Source: Moniliophthora roreri (lineage: Eukaryota > Basidiomycota > Agaricomycetes > Agaricales > Marasmiaceae). From it: 64,000 nucleotides of DNA. Position 1 is the stretch's first letter; each line of letters opens with the position of its first letter. Positions 31,690 to 46,730 of the stretch are shown piece after piece. Both the position numbers and the translations under genes were made by a program. Under the pieces are notes generated by a model. The model searched no databases and was not told the DNA's origin. It saw only the letters and a program-made list of their open reading frames with translations. The stretch is taken from positions 186,001-250,000 of the forward strand of contig LATX02000202.1 of NCBI GenBank assembly GCA_001466705.2, in the 5' to 3' direction.

Positions 31690-32823
31690 TGCGTCCATTT
31701 ATTTGATGAATGTTCCCATTATTATGTGTGACGCCCGTTCCCCCTTCCCCTTCCCGTTGAAATCAATACAGCACCCAACCTCTCTATTTTCCACATTGAG
31801 CGCCTTGATGGGATGTCTTTGGAGGATGCGACGGCATTGCTCAGTGCTCTCAAGCAATGTGGTGCTCTGAAGACCATTGAGTGGAAATCAGATATCTGCA
31901 CTGAGCGGAGGTGGGACGTCTGCCGTGGGGGGAATTGGGCGAAACTATCAAACACTCTTATGGGATCAGCCGAAGTTTGGCATTCATTGACAGTGCTTAG
32001 GACCGTCTTGTTGATGTCAAACGAGTCTCTCCACGTACTTAGTCATTGTTCGAACCTGCACACCATCATACTCAAAGATTGCCGACTGTCAAGCTCCTTT
32101 ACAGAGCCTGCTCAGCAGGCCGTCCTTCCTGCCGCTGCCTCGGTCAAAATAACAGGAGAATGGACCACTGTTGGGGCCGTGGTCAAGCACTTTTGCATGC
32201 CTTCTCTAACGGAATTGGACATCGGAAACACAGGCGTGAATTTGGACGAATTTGCTATTTTTCTTCGACATTCGAAATGTCACCTCACCTTCCTATCCCT
32301 AATGGTGGAAGAAGCAAGTCTCACATCCTTGGATCACTTCTTGTCGACTTTCCATGGCGCACTTTCTGGTTTGACGGAGCTTGCACGTCTCTTTTGGCGA
32401 ACTTTTGTTCCCAGCTGTTAATAGAGAAACTGTGCTGGCTTCCATCTCACCCGTGATGTACTGAATCCCTTTTCTTCACACCCTCCATATAGCCGGCGAT
32501 TCCTGTCATGCCATGCATATAGTATTGCTGGCACGGCTCCAATGCCCTATCCTCACTTGCATTGACATCAGATCTCCACAAGATTGTACCGTCGATTTGT
32601 TGGACTGCTTTCAAAGGTCTGAATGCAAAATCAAGCGCATGACCCTGAAAGTCATAGATGCCTTCGTGACGGACGCTGCCCTCCGCAGTTACTTGTACTC
32701 TCCCTCACTCGTGACCGTCCATCATTTATGCCTTGTGGTGCCCAATGCCGACACTCTCCTTTCTAAACTCATCTCATTTCATCATCGTGGCTTTGATGCT
32801 CACTCTCCCTGGCCCCATTTATG
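31690..32823 (+). pseudogene. LRR/F-box-type protein gene, broken
   Basis: The open frame from about 31790 to 32421 has a leucine-rich pattern (LHVLSHCSNLHTIILKDC, MPSLTELDIGNTGVNLDEF, CHLTFLSLMVEEASLTSL) typical of the C-terminal LRR part of basidiomycete F-box proteins. After about 32395 the same kind of sequence continues in another frame (ELLFPAVNRETVLASI), with a TGA at 32462-32464, then HTLHIAG and PILTCIDIRSPQDCTV up to the stop after 32821. One frameshift plus one stop indicate a pseudogene. A start and any F-box are not visible. An AG acceptor near 31770 suggests upstream exons. If introns explain the breaks it could still be a gene, but no clean splice sites were found. Confidence 0.5.
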
Positions 32824-33950
32824 ATGCCTCCAGTTAACCTATGTCCATGCAAATCAAATGCTGTTAACTGCGCTGGCAGAGTCTCGTCCTGCTACCATTA
32901 TGATCTTTACTCCTCGTAAATTTAACGCATATGCCTAGATCACGATATAATGTATTAATTTTTTATTCGTACTAAAATGAAAAATGCCTGTGCATAAGTC
33001 CGACTGATAATGTTGTCTCTGGCTCGTTGATATACCAGGTCGAATTACCGTAATGGTAAAGCAGTAGCGGGCAGTGCCGCTCGCCGGCCTCGAACATTAT
33101 GCGAGTGAGATGGACAAGAGAAGAACATGGTGGTTCACTTCCGAGTCAGATCCACGTGCACTTCGGTTAGAGGCAAGTGACAGCGTGACACACGCGGCTT
33201 GCCCCTTGACCACAATGACGACCGAGAAAACTCTGTCTTTCTGATCAGATCATGATTCGAGCTACAACAAAAGGGGATATCGAGTCCATACTGCTTTGGC
33301 TGAAGTATATTGGGTACTCTGTGCGATATTTTGTTTTCGTCGGTTGATCTGTCTTTTCAGCACTTGGAGTTGTTTAGAACCATTGAGTAAGGGAGAATAG
33401 AATAATAAGCATTGAACGTGTTCTTGTGACGGAGGCCAGGTGCATTTCACTCTTTATTGAATGTGGGCATGAGTTGCGACTGATCGTTCATTGGATCCAT
33501 CTGTCTAAAGCTGGTCCAGCACACTTGTGGGTCGGAGGAGGTCCATACCGCTTGAGTTTAGGTATGTTCTTCCTTCTCGCGATTCGCGCTTTGTCGAGGT
33601 CTGACCAGGTACCTTCCTCACATTAATTTCGGCGAGTCCGACTACTTTCATTGAAGATGTCCGTCGTATTCTTTTTTAGTCCTGGACTGAACCAACACCC
33701 CGGAAAAGTTCGTTCACGCTTCCTCTACATTTCATAGAGAAATAGTAACGCTTCAGCTTCATGCATTCTATCAAGTTCAGTCCAGTATCGGATCTAGGTT
33801 GTTAAAAAGATTTCAATACAATTCTGTTATTCATTCTTCTGAAACCAAGTAGTCGAATAACGGCCGCATCCCGGATGTGCTATACAGCCCTTTCCCCAAC
33901 ATTCCCTGCCGATTCTGCAACACAATTCTGCGCCTAACTTTCGCTCGTGT
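32824..33950. other. Intergenic DNA
   Basis: No gene supported. Short ORFs on both strands lack motifs. Confidence 0.35.
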
Positions 33951-35518
33951 CTACTGCCTTTCCACATCCCTCTCTACTTTGATGTGTACCGATACGTCTT
34001 TGGGACGTTTTGAGCCGTCACGCCTAAAGTGAGAGATATCAAAGACTCTTTCGCATTGCGGTTTAAGCTTTGAGTCCAATAATGACTTAGCAGAACGCAT
34101 CGTCGACACGGCCTGCTCAACGTTCTCTACACAAATGCCGAGCCCCGTACGAACAATGATCAGCGTTGGTGCGATTCCCTGTTCGTTTCCGTCAATCCAA
34201 CTTATGATACTATTGCAAGATGTGTCTGACTTACAACAAATTGGTTCAGGGTTGTCTGCATAAGCATCGTGAGCAACTGCATCCGATTTTGTCCTTCCGA
34301 GATGTCTTCCGATTCATCCATCATAGAGATTGTTTTGACCACTGCCAGAACTGACGATGTGTAGATAATCAGTGATATGGGGTAAATGAGGCCGGACTCC
34401 AAGCTGTAGCATAGGCCATGTTGAGCATTGGGTTAGATAGAAAAAAAGATGAGACCCACACGACAGCAATTACTGTCCGATACATTTTATTGACATTTTT
34501 GTCGACGTATTTGGATGCCTTGTGACTGATAAAGTATATTCTTCCAGCTTTTCCGCCAATAAGAGTAGGAAGGTGAAAATGATCAACAGGAAACTCACCA
34601 ATCATTACAGTGATAAGTAAATTTGTGAGTGCAGTCATCAGCAGAAACGCTGCAATAACTCGAATGTCCTCTGTGTTCTCTTCCACGTCAATTATGAAGG
34701 CAAGGAGACCGATCCCAATGTCTGTGCTGTAGCGGACGATTACAACAGTTCCTAGTACTGGAAAGGGAGGAATATAAGGCGGGAGAATGCTACACAAGCT
34801 TGGAGAGGAGACAAACTGTTGTTGGTGAGACAAAGTGCGGCGGGAAACATGATGATCTTGATGTTGCCGCTCCATACAATATAGCATCGCCATATCTACT
34901 AACATCAGAGAATGCTACCGCATAGAATTGTGGCATTGCATACCAAGATTGCATCAGCGATGATACTGCCGAGTGGTTCAGATTTTTGTTTAGGATGGAA
35001 GAGGGGAGACACACTTGGCAAGTAGCATCATGATATATCTTGGAGTCATACTGTCCCTAAAAAATTTCAATGAGCCAATGTTAGATGCAAGGCTCGCGTA
35101 CATACTGGTATACAGATTCCGGCGAAACCCTGGACGAATTGATCAATGGGAAGATGGCTTGGGAGACGATGTTTCTAGCGTTGAAAACCAGACTGGCAGT
35201 GCCGAGGATGAACAGCGCCGACATTGCGAAGCAGTGAAGAAGGTATCGGTTACGTTTCTGCTTCAATAGTACTACAATGCATATCGAGAAAAGCACCATG
35301 TAGATACCTTCCGAGATCAACTTCAGTCTGTATATTTTTTTCGTGCCAAAGAGGTACAATACCATAAAGAAGAGATAAGATCTGTCTCGGAATTGAATTA
35401 GTTCATTATAAAAGAAAATGAAGTGCTGACGCACAGAAAGGATGACTGAAGCGCTCTGAAACAATGAGCATATGTAAACGTTGGCATCCGTGTCGTGGCA
35501 TAACGATTCGTCGAACAT
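33951..35518 (-). CDS. Seven-helix integral membrane protein (agaricomycete receptor-like family)
   Basis: ATG at 35516-35518, then exons joined by short introns: MFDESLCHDTDANVYICSLF; LKLISEGIYMVLFSICIVVL (helix 1); YLLHCFAMSALFILGTASLV (helix 2); SIIADAIL spliced to IWRCYIVWSGNIKIIMFPA (helices 3-4); GTVVIVRYSTDIGIGLLAFI; EDIRVIAAFLLMTALTNLLI (helix 5); AGRIYFISHKASKYV loop with YRTVIAVV joined to LESGLIYPISLIIYTSSVLA (helix 6); GIAPTLIIVRTGLG (helix 7); then a soluble tail ending SVHIKVERDVERQ and TAG at 33951-33953. The IWRCY motif and IAPTLIIVRxGLG are hallmarks of a large mushroom-specific family of unknown ligand. It acts in a membrane; a sensing role is inference. No broken exon seen. 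Confidence 0.75.
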
Positions 35519-37117
35519 GGCGGTTGTTATTGGAAGTTGGAGTCTTGAATAGCGGCATGTCCACACTTATATTCTAGACAGGTCTCCATGACAAAAATCC
35601 GGGGATGGCAGGTTCTGTTTCGGATGACTTCAACTCGTTCAGCAAAAGATATTCCCAGCAGTGGCGATATAAACTTCCCGGATTCAATGATTGATTCTTG
35701 ACCGCAGGCTCACTGCGCAGTTTGCATCAACGAGAGATGCTGTACATACTGTAGTGAAGTGTTGTTCAAATGGGCGAGAAATTCAAACAAGCACTGTATC
35801 AGGATGGAACTGTACGTGCTTAGATCAGTAAATTTAACGTGGTCCTTCCATGCATTTGCCCATTCGCACAAGTTCTACTTAAGCCATTATTGATTGCGAG
35901 ATGGAGGTTGGGACTGGCCGTGCCTGGCTGCGTTAGTGGCGCCCGATTGCCGTCGCTAGGAGCGACCATCTTTTGATCTATTTGTCTGAAATCGCGAGTG
36001 CTTTGGCGACTGCAATTGAGATTTTGATAAATGCGCCGCTTCCGTATCTCCAGTAACGTGGCTGGTCTGACAAGATGCTACCGGAACTCGAGCTCAGGGC
36101 AACAGTTTCTGACAAGATGTGCAGTTGAAATACGCTTCGGCGCTTCTTATGGCAGGTCTCGGCCGGTCCGGTACTATACCAAGTTCCGAGCTGCATTTCA
36201 GCTGCAGCTTAACTGTGTAATTGAGTCCAATGTTTTCGGCAAGCACCGAGCACACCGAATTGATATTTGGGATACCCGCGCCTCTTTGATTCAGGTCCGT
36301 GTCAAATATTACTCACAATGACCTCTCGATCGCTAGCTTTACTTCAATCTCCTACAGACTCGCGTGAACGCGAATATCTTCATCGACACTACAGTTTGTG
36401 ACACCATCTTTCTCCTTCAATTCTTAGTTGGACGGGATGCAAATCCTCGAATAAAGACGGTTTGACGGGAAGTTGATACCTGTTGAAGCGAGATTGAGGA
36501 GGGGAGGAATAGGGAGATTGAGGATAACGACGATGACGGGGTGAAGTAAGGCACAGAGAAGCGAAAAAGAGAAGACAGGTGCGTCACCCAAGCGTCACCT
36601 CCCTGATTGCCCTCTTACGGGCCTTATGCGCGCTTGTAAGAAACCCTGAAACTATGATTTAGCCTTATGCCACTTATGTGCCTCCAAATTAAATTTCTCA
36701 CAATGAATCGATCGTGCTCCACACGTTCAAGAGCGTTTCTTCACAACCTATAGGAATGGGTTCAAATCACAATGATGGAAAGGAGCCTCAAAGCTAAATC
36801 CATACTATCCACGGTTACGCGACAACCTGGACGTTCAAGAGCAAAAACTGAGATCAGATAACACCGTAGCTCTCTTGCTTTGCACCAAGATGTGCAGCGT
36901 TGCAGTGTCTGCTATCTTTTCGATGTTTTCGTCTTGTAATGTAACAGTACGGATGAACGAGATTATTAATTTACAGGGTACACTGTAATTTGTTAATTCT
37001 GGATTGAAGCGAAGCGCATGAAATATTTGTTGCGATACCGCAGCACCTGAGAATGTTATCTCCCTTGTCGATAGTGACAAAGAGGGGCGGAGGGAAACTC
37101 TTTTCGAGGCTTTCCTA
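35519..37117. other. Intergenic DNA
   Basis: No supported gene. ORFs at 36031-36321 (plus) and 36835-37080 (minus) show no motif or splice support. Confidence 0.35.
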
Positions 37118-39269
<2,152 letters not shown>

Positions 39270-39509
39270 GACCTGGAACGGATACAATTGGGACGATGGG
39301 AGTAGAATGAATTCGAGGTTATTGAGAGTATTTGCAGAAATGTCGAGAGCAAGGTGCAAGTACGGGAGCAAGGTGAAATACAGGAGCAAGATGAGAATGA
39401 AAGAATGGAGCAGGCGGTTGCTATCTGACGCAATAGTTACCCATCTGTATATTATCACATGCGAAAATTAGTTCTTGGTTCGTGATCTACATGGTCGAGA
39501 CATTGGGCC

Positions 39510-41797
39510 TCATTTATTCTTTCCCCGTCCACCCAACTCAGAGTAAAGAACGTCATCAGCACCTTGTTTCTTGCCTTTCCGAGCCTGCTTGAAGTGATTG
39601 GATATGAGGAACGCCACATCTTGAATCACGAATCTCAGAGTTTGTTCTGTGAGTATAAGACAAAGGAGGGCGCACCGAGACTCTGCTCAAAGTTCAGACG
39701 AGGATCGCAGAACGACTTCATGGATCAGATTGTCAGCAAAATGGCTTAAGCGAAGAATCGAGGAATTTACCTGATATCTCAAGCCCAACTCGTTCTCACT
39801 GAGCTCCATACTTCCACCGAGACACTCAGTAACGCTGAAGCCTTCATCATTCAGTTCACCCGTAAATTCCAGGCTGACGCCCCCCAGACGAGAGTTATTT
39901 TCAGTGTGGATGCGAATGCACGATGTGAGCTCGCTGATTATAGTACTGAAGTGCCGAGTTTTAAGACCTGTCGAAGAGGTGAGGGTACTGGATTAAAGAG
40001 GAGTGAGCATGGTTGAGGCAGAGAATTCAGAAGTCACGTACTTTCCATGCATCGGGTCACATACCCAGATCACAGGATGACCTGATTCTTGTACAGCTTT
40101 GATATGTTTCGCGAGGTGGTCCTCAATCTAGCAATATTTGTCGGCTTTGATGCAATAACGCTGATTAATATGAGAGTATACCTTTCCTGCACCGTAGCGG
40201 GTGATGAGAGTGACTCTCCCGGAGTCTTTTTCTGGATTGACGACTACATCGAGCGTTAATGGCCTGACTGAGACAAGAGCAGGTTACTAGTCTTACTGTT
40301 CAACAGTTTTACGAGTTCCTCTGTGGCCATCGATGGCCCGACCTTGATTCCTATCGGATTGCGGATGCCTCTGAAGTACTCGACATGTGCACCATCCAAT
40401 TGGCGTGTACGATCTCCGACCCAGATGTAATGCGCCGAAGTATTATAGAATGCCTTCCTTTTTCCATTACCATTACCCAAAGGAATTGGGAATTCACGGG
40501 TAAGCGCTTCTTCGTAATCGAGCATGAGTCCTTCATGACTGGGGATTGAAGCAAATAATTAGTATGCCTCTGAAGAATTGGGTCACCAAAAGCTCAACCT
40601 AGTGTAAAAGTCAACTTCCCCAACTGTCCCTCGCACGCCGCCTTGTTCAAAGGAAGCGCCATTCTCTGCACCAATCGTTCGGCTAAAGTCGAGGGCATCA
40701 GAAAGATTCTCCACGATTGCTTCAAATTCCTTTCTGGATTATCGTTAACATAGTAGACACTGTGCAAAGGGCCAAAAACCGCTCACCGAAGAGAGGGAGA
40801 GCGAACATGATTGAGAGACCAATCTCTCGGATGGTGAAGTGACGCGAACCCCGAAGTGAGAAGTGCTCGCACGTAATTCAATGTAGCCGTAGAGTGGAAG
40901 TACGCCCTGTGAAGTACTCGGTACCTTATACGTGAACAGACGCATTCATAGTAGCATACCTGAGGAGTCTCTCTGGATCGGGCGTGCGGTCATTGACGTC
41001 CAGACTAGACAGTTCATCAACATCACAGGGAAGATAATTGCAAATTTCGGGCGCACCCGTTTACATTATCACCCCTGTTTAAGTGTCAGTCGCACCTTGA
41101 AGGGTTTCGAAGGAATTGAATCGCTACCTGAAGCTCAAGACCTCTCGGTCTCCAACCTTTTCTTTCTGGCTACTCCTCGGTTTTGCGTATTGGCCAGCGA
41201 TTCGGCCGATACGAACCTTTGGATTGACATCAGCACGCAGAACCGAAAAATGATTTGAGGTGACTTACCACAGGTAAACGTCCACCCCAAACCAGAATCA
41301 ATGAAAATGACAGAATGAGACCTATTTTGGCGGAGATATTCTCCTGGGGAATTGACCATTAATAACGCAAGCACAGAATCGATATAGTAACGTACATGAG
41401 TGCAAGCATCAAAGCTTTCGGCACAGTCGCCTGCATGGAGAAGAAATGCCTCATTGCGTTGGACGAGACCAAGCTGATACCGAAGTCGTTCAATCTGTGG
41501 AAGTTGGTGAGAGCTTAGATGAGAGGTATGCAGTCCGCCGCAAACAAACCTCAGATGGCGTAACCAATGGCGGTAAGGTGCCCAACTTAGACAGCACGCT
41601 TTATTGAACATTGGTTATAAGAGACAAGCAGTATGTATCGTGTACAGCGGACTCACTTTGACAGCTTCTCTTTGTCATCGTATTGGACATCCTGCATCCC
41701 TTATGGTGAGTTGTGATTGAGATGAATCATGGAGATCATTCACCTGTGCGATAGACTTCGATTTCCAGGAAGATGGGGACCACGTTTCAGTCGACAT
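39510..41797 (-). CDS. Class II 3-deoxy-7-phosphoheptulonate (DAHP) synthase
   Basis: First enzyme of the shikimate pathway, condensing phosphoenolpyruvate and erythrose 4-phosphate on the way to aromatic amino acids; cytosolic. Start [18 protein letters not shown] at 41797 is typical of class II enzymes. Motifs in order across introns: [27 protein letters not shown] (metal-binding Cys), [82 protein letters not shown] (metal His), [13 protein letters not shown] (metal Glu), [11 protein letters not shown] (metal Asp), then [10 protein letters not shown] and C-terminus GGRGKNK with TGA at 39510-39512. All ligands and substrate residues are present, so it should be active. Fungi more often rely on class I enzymes for this step, so this is likely an additional isozyme. 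Confidence 0.9.
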
Positions 41798-42269
41798 GTT
41801 ATCTGTTCGGGGTTTAGGCTTGAGCAGTTGAACCTGAGTGAGGGGGATGTAGATGGATCGTATGTGTTGTGCAGACCTCAACAAGCGCGAGGGAGGATAC
41901 GATTGTCTTCGTGATGAGTGCAAGGAAAGAAGGTGTAAATATACGTGTACGAAATCAATCGAGTCATCGCCATCGGGAATTGCCGCGGCCGCGGCCACGT
42001 GCGTCATTAGTACTCACCGGCTTCCCGCTACTTGCCTGTTGGACAGGTATGATATATGAGTTGTTAACTAATGCTCTTCACTGTCGGCTTCAGCAGGCTG
42101 TGCTGCTTGTTTCCCATAAAATCCCTGCAAACCACGGCCACGGGGGTATCAGGCCGCCAGTCCCGTACCGGAGGTAGGTAGGTCGGTTCCGCCCGGAGGG
42201 CTGAAAATTTTTTTGCCACCCACCGGGAATATGATTTTCAGCACTCCACAACGATATGGCCCTGTGAGT
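41798..42269. other. Upstream region of the DAHP synthase
   Basis: Contains a GC-rich CCGCGGCCGCGGCCACGTG palindromic stretch near 41983-42000, holding a CACGTG E-box; it may be a promoter element. No gene seen. Confidence 0.35.
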
Positions 42270-42700
42270 CCAGGTGTGATGAGTTTTTTCTATCCGACTT
42301 GCGCGCGGAGAGCTTCACTATAGTCGTCAGAAGCACTACCCACCCACACTGGTAAGAATAAAGATTTAGAGAACATTTCATCGAACTATATACATAAAAC
42401 AGGAAACCTGAAGATATTACGGTCGGCAGTAGCGATGATGATAATGAGTCAGGTGGCGAGAAGTTGCTATATAACTCTAAGGATGATCATCAATTCGAGC
42501 AGGCTAGTAGTACAACGTCAGAAGAGGATGAGCTGGAGGAAGCAGATCCAGAAGGTGTGTTATGGGTTTCCTGGTTATTGGACTTTTCTTTTCCATTGGA
42601 CTTGTGACCTTTCTTCTTTTCACGGCGGCGTTCTTGTGAGGATCGGGCCGGTCCGCGAGACGGTAAGGGTCCAGGCCCTGATAAACCTCCCCTAGCCCTT
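42270..42700 (+). other. Possible exons of an acidic protein
   Basis: After a candidate intron (GTAAGA at about 42351 to CAG at 42400) the plus frame reads KPEDITVGSSDDDNESGGEK and SSTTSEEDELEEADPE, then becomes basic (RRRSCEDRAGPRDGKG) to a stop near 42700. The composition looks coding but no start, domain or homologue is recognised. Confidence 0.25.
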
Positions 42701-42740
42701 TAGATGCATGAAGGAGTACCATATCACTGTACCTTGTCTT

Positions 42741-42960
42741 TACAGCTATTTGCGAAAATAATGGAAATGATTGCATTCTGTTTTGGGCTGATGTCATATA
42801 AGAGTAACTGAGCGAGAGTTGAGTACGTTGAGTGAATCAAAGGAGCCAACATGCCGCGGGTAACGGCGATAAGCAGTCGCAACTCACTCTTACGACTTAG
42901 ATGACATCAGCCCAAAACAGTATGCAATCATCTCTCAAATAGCTATAAGTACCAGCGACT
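42741..42960. repeat. Inverted repeat (foldback) of about 60-bp arms
   Basis: TTGCATTCTGTTTTGGGCTG (left arm, about 42770) is mirrored by CAGCCCAAAACAGTATGCAA (right arm, about 42910), and similarity extends to the AGCTATTTG/CAAATAGCT ends. The loop of about 90 bases holds no gene. It looks like a small MITE or hairpin relic. Confidence 0.7.
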
Positions 42961-43031
42961 TATTCGGGTCCCTGTTGTGCGGCAACCGATCTAAGTGCGG
43001 CTGCTTTCACAAGCGAGATATCACCAGAGCT

Positions 43032-43430
43032 TCATCTAGCAAATTGGTAGTCTGGTGGCAACTCTCTCGGCATTACCAGGTCTATATCTCCGTCCACTGT
43101 GCATGAATCCTCTCGAACGAGGACTTGCAAACTCGGTCTCTCATAGTAACTCTGAGAATGAGTCGGGCTGTCGTATTGCTGGTGCATACTAATTTTTTCT
43201 CTGCCACTGGCGTTGGCACTAGACATTCCCTGTCTAGGTCGACGTTTGGGTAGCAATCAGCCCGGATTGGGAGAAAGCGGCGAATTTGCAGGAGACCATG
43301 GTATTCTCTACCATGAGATTTGTTGTCGAGGACTGATGCTGATACGGAGTGACGAGGGAGTCAGGTAGCCGCGTTCCGCTGTTTCCGGCGACGACAGAAG
43401 GCGAAGAAAAATAGGAAGGTTATGGCGAAT
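43032..43430 (-). other. Possible 3' exons of an unrecognised gene
   Basis: Minus frames LVTPYQHQSSTTNLMVENTM and MHQQYDSPTHSQSYYERPSL ending in PRELPPDYQFAR and a stop resemble the Ser/Pro-rich tail of fungal membrane proteins. The upstream part (43440-44400) shows no coherent exons, so this may be a relic. Confidence 0.25.
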
Positions 43431-44400
43431 TATTCAAGTTATGGATCCTATACTGGAACCAGGTACTGAAGGCGATAGGTGATACCACTATGCAATGTGC
43501 CCTTTCTAATTCGGGCAGAAGGTAAGTATCTCACCTCACCGAACGTACCCTCATCCCTTGATCCTATCGAGTCTCTCCACAAGTGGCAAGACTCAGGTGG
43601 GCTTCTTTGAATGCTTTGACGATCTTCTTTCGAAGTCCTACTATGGAGCGGGAGCAATGACATGTACACAGTCAAAAGACGTCGACGACTTCCTGACCCC
43701 GGAGTCGGATCGGGATCAGCTGTATACCGAACGAGCACGATGGGGTTGCGCCATGTGCCTCGGGTTCGAAGCGGGGTCATCTCGGTCAGCTCACTTTCAA
43801 GAGCAACTCACGAGGCAAACCGATATCAGGGCATGTAAAAAAAGATGTTTCTGGCCAAGTTAAGGAACACACCACGCACCATGCTCGCATATGCTACATC
43901 CGGCCACCATGTCTGTATCCCTCGCCTTCGCTTCCCACCTGCGTTCCATACTGGAAAGAAGAATTGAAGGAACCGGTGTGTTTAGTGTCAAAAAGGACTT
44001 TGGCAAGAGTATAATCCAACCTCTAAATAGATGACTGTTGAAGAGGTTCCGTAACTGGCAGTTTCAATGTTTCATAGCATGAATATTCCTTCGCTCAGCC
44101 AGCAGAGTTAGTAGAATATGGATCCTCAGGTAGAGGTCCGAGCATCAGATATGGAGTGCGAGTAAGTAAGCAAAGGCGACACACGGATGATTCTAGAGCA
44201 TGCCTTTTCGGCCAAAAACCAAGTGATATGGAATTGAGGGCAGTGAAAACGAAAGGGAGAGTCATTAGCGAGGTCATGGTTCACCATCAAGTCAGTCACA
44301 TACACGTGGCACTCGGCTGGAAAAAGTAACAGTAACGAACGCAACTGTGACGGACGCAACTTGCTTCTTAACCACGATAACCCTTGGTGAGCTCGCCTCA

Positions 44401-45643
44401 TACCTGCCCGCTTTCGCACTAGATTCCTGGTGCTAGGACGTGACGGCTCTCAAGATGACCTTGTTTAATCTCCTAGTACGTTTGGTAGCGAGATCCACAC
44501 ATTTCTAATTCGCGTTCATCTCTAGATTTCTTAAATCAGACCTTGGGGAAGGCAAAAAAAAACTGGACGTCGTCGAGTTTATTGAGAAAAGTACGAGCTT
44601 TTAGTCCAAACCGTGCGTTTTCATCATCTCGAAGCTACAACTTATCACGATAGCTGTCAACAACAAAGAGTAGAGTCTTCTCCTCCAGATTCACTTCCAC
44701 GTACCTGTACCCACACCCGCATCCACACCAACACTCGCGCACCGTAGCCCCGTCTTCCCCAGAGAAACTTTCCTTCCTCGCTTTCATCCACTGCGCTTAA
44801 GATGAGGAAGGGGAACGGTCGCGGTATGGGAGCATTAGGGAGATGAGAGGGAAAGCAAGAAGTGAGGCATGTGTGTCCCAGGGTTCTAGAGGCGGGAACG
44901 GAGGATGCGACCGGTGTAAGGGTACACAACGTAGGACTTCATGTTGTAGTTCATATTGTAGCTACGTGTTCATCGCTAAGTATGAAGAGGTCAGCCGTAC
45001 AAGTTGGCTAGAGGGAAATAATCGAGGTTTGCTTTTTCTTTGGTGTACACCCCAGCAGGCGCTGGTCTCGTGTACGTACGGAAGGAAAGGTATGTTAATG
45101 ATCCATTACTAGGCCTCGAGGGGGCTCGTCGTGATATCAGTACGAGCTCGAGAATATTTTAGCACCCATCCTTAAGTGAATCCCTTTCCAATCCTCCATC
45201 CCTTCATGTCCTGTCCCCATTATGGCCACCGAAAACCCTCCTACGACCTCATTCCACGATTTAGGACCGAATCCGGCATGGGAAAGGTGTTGATAATCTG
45301 AATTTTCAAATGGTGGTTTTTTCGCCCTGGGGTCCGCTCATGTAATAAATACCCTTTCCTTCCATACGTACACGAGCTCAGCGCCTACTGGGGGTGTAGT
45401 TTACCCGTATACAATTTAGGGAGGTTACCGCAGGCCAGGAAATTTATGTTGTAGCTCTATATACTGCGCGCCGTATCAAATCGCTTTATCTTGAATGATG
45501 GAGCTGTTGGGCACATCAATATCTGCATGCCTCATTGCGATTTACATATACGCGACATCAAAGCACTTGTAATTGGTAAAGTATTGGATTGGATGAGTGA
45601 AATGAAGGTTCCGAATCAATGTTATTAGGAATAAAATTATCAG
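44401..45643. other. Intergenic DNA
   Basis: No gene supported on either strand. Confidence 0.35.
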
Positions 45644-45754
45644 TGCTCCCTGCAAGGCTCGAACTTGCGACCTCAGGATTACCATTGGTCAGATGCCAAT
45701 GTCATAGTCTGTGTGCTATGAGACCTGCGCTCTAGCTAACTGAGCCAAGGAAGC
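45644..45754 (-). tRNA. tRNA-Met (anticodon CAU) with a 36-nt intron
   Basis: The minus strand folds as a tRNA. Acceptor stem GCTTCCT with AGGGAGC, D stem GCTC/GAGC, anticodon loop CTCATAA, T arm GCAAG-TTCGAGC-CTTGC. The loop is interrupted after CTCATA by a 36-base intron (about 45681-45716), the canonical position for nuclear tRNA introns. Mature length is about 75. The loop and stem match elongator rather than initiator Met tRNA. Confidence 0.9.
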
Positions 45755-46299
45755 GACAGATCGGTCAGTTTAGTTAAAATCAACTCCATTTATGTCGCTA
45801 CCGGCCGCTGTTACGGGTCTGTAAAGCTCACCCCTGGACAATTGGATCGCAGAAAGGGAGAATAAGTGTATTTGAGAGACGGAGTGACAGCGGGCGAGGG
45901 TAACCCAGAACAGTGGAAAAACTTCGTTTCGTCGCCACTGCAGAATGCATTAGAACTCGCACCGTAATTATCAATATCCTACATGCAATGTAGTAGGGGG
46001 ATCGGGGCTTGCTGGGCGGAGTTTGTTGGAGTTTCCTGGTAGATCTTAGTCGTATTGCACATTGTACTTGTTCCTCAGTCTTATGCATCATGTTCCCATT
46101 GCATCGTACTCACTGAGGCAGACTCGCCCCGTCTCAGCGAGTAAAGGTGACTATTATTGCACCAAGTCACCGGCTCTGATCGAGCTCACTTGAGGGAATA
46201 ATAATGGTACTGAATTCAGTTGAAGTCAACTTGTTTAGAAGCTTGAGATCACCTCCAAGTTATGAGTACATCCAGAGTCAAGCTGAAATCACTCGGACA

Positions 46300-46730
46300 T
46301 CCTTCACCAAGCCAAAACATGTGAGTGAGGGCAATACCGTTCCGCCATGTACTCTTTGTGAGCTTCGCAAGAGACTTTACTTACTGTCTGTTGTCTCTTT
46401 CAATATATCTTCTCGGTTTCGTTCAATGTCCTACTATTGCATATCCGTCAATCATAATGGTGATGAATCACTAGGATTTGAACACTTTCCAGCTGTGAGA
46501 CCGCCTGTGGTTCAATGCACCGGTGTAGCCTAGAAGGGGAATAAACAAGCTATTTCAGTAACTTTCATTCTAAGATTGAGGCTCAAAGCCAAAAAGATAA
46601 ACTAAAAATCTGGATGATCCACCGATGATGATAACACTCGGATTCGAACCGAGATCACTCGCCTGTACCGTATTTGGAATTCGTACTGTGAGCGAGGGCA
46701 ATAACCGTTGCGCCATGCATCCATCAGCTA
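46300..46730 (-). repeat. tRNA-like relics (possible SINE pieces)
   Basis: At 46628-46728 (minus) there are a perfect B box/T arm CTCGGTTCGAATCCGAG and an A-box-like TGGCGCAACGGTTATTGCC, but the acceptor stem does not pair. A second relic at about 46455-46530 has GTTCAAATCC. A third stretch, GAGTGAGGGCAATACCGTT at 46322, repeats part of the first (46689). None folds into a working tRNA. Confidence 0.5.

Noticed and set aside
46628..46728. Functional tRNA with intron (Val-like)
   Set aside because: The T arm is perfect, but the acceptor and D stems do not pair.
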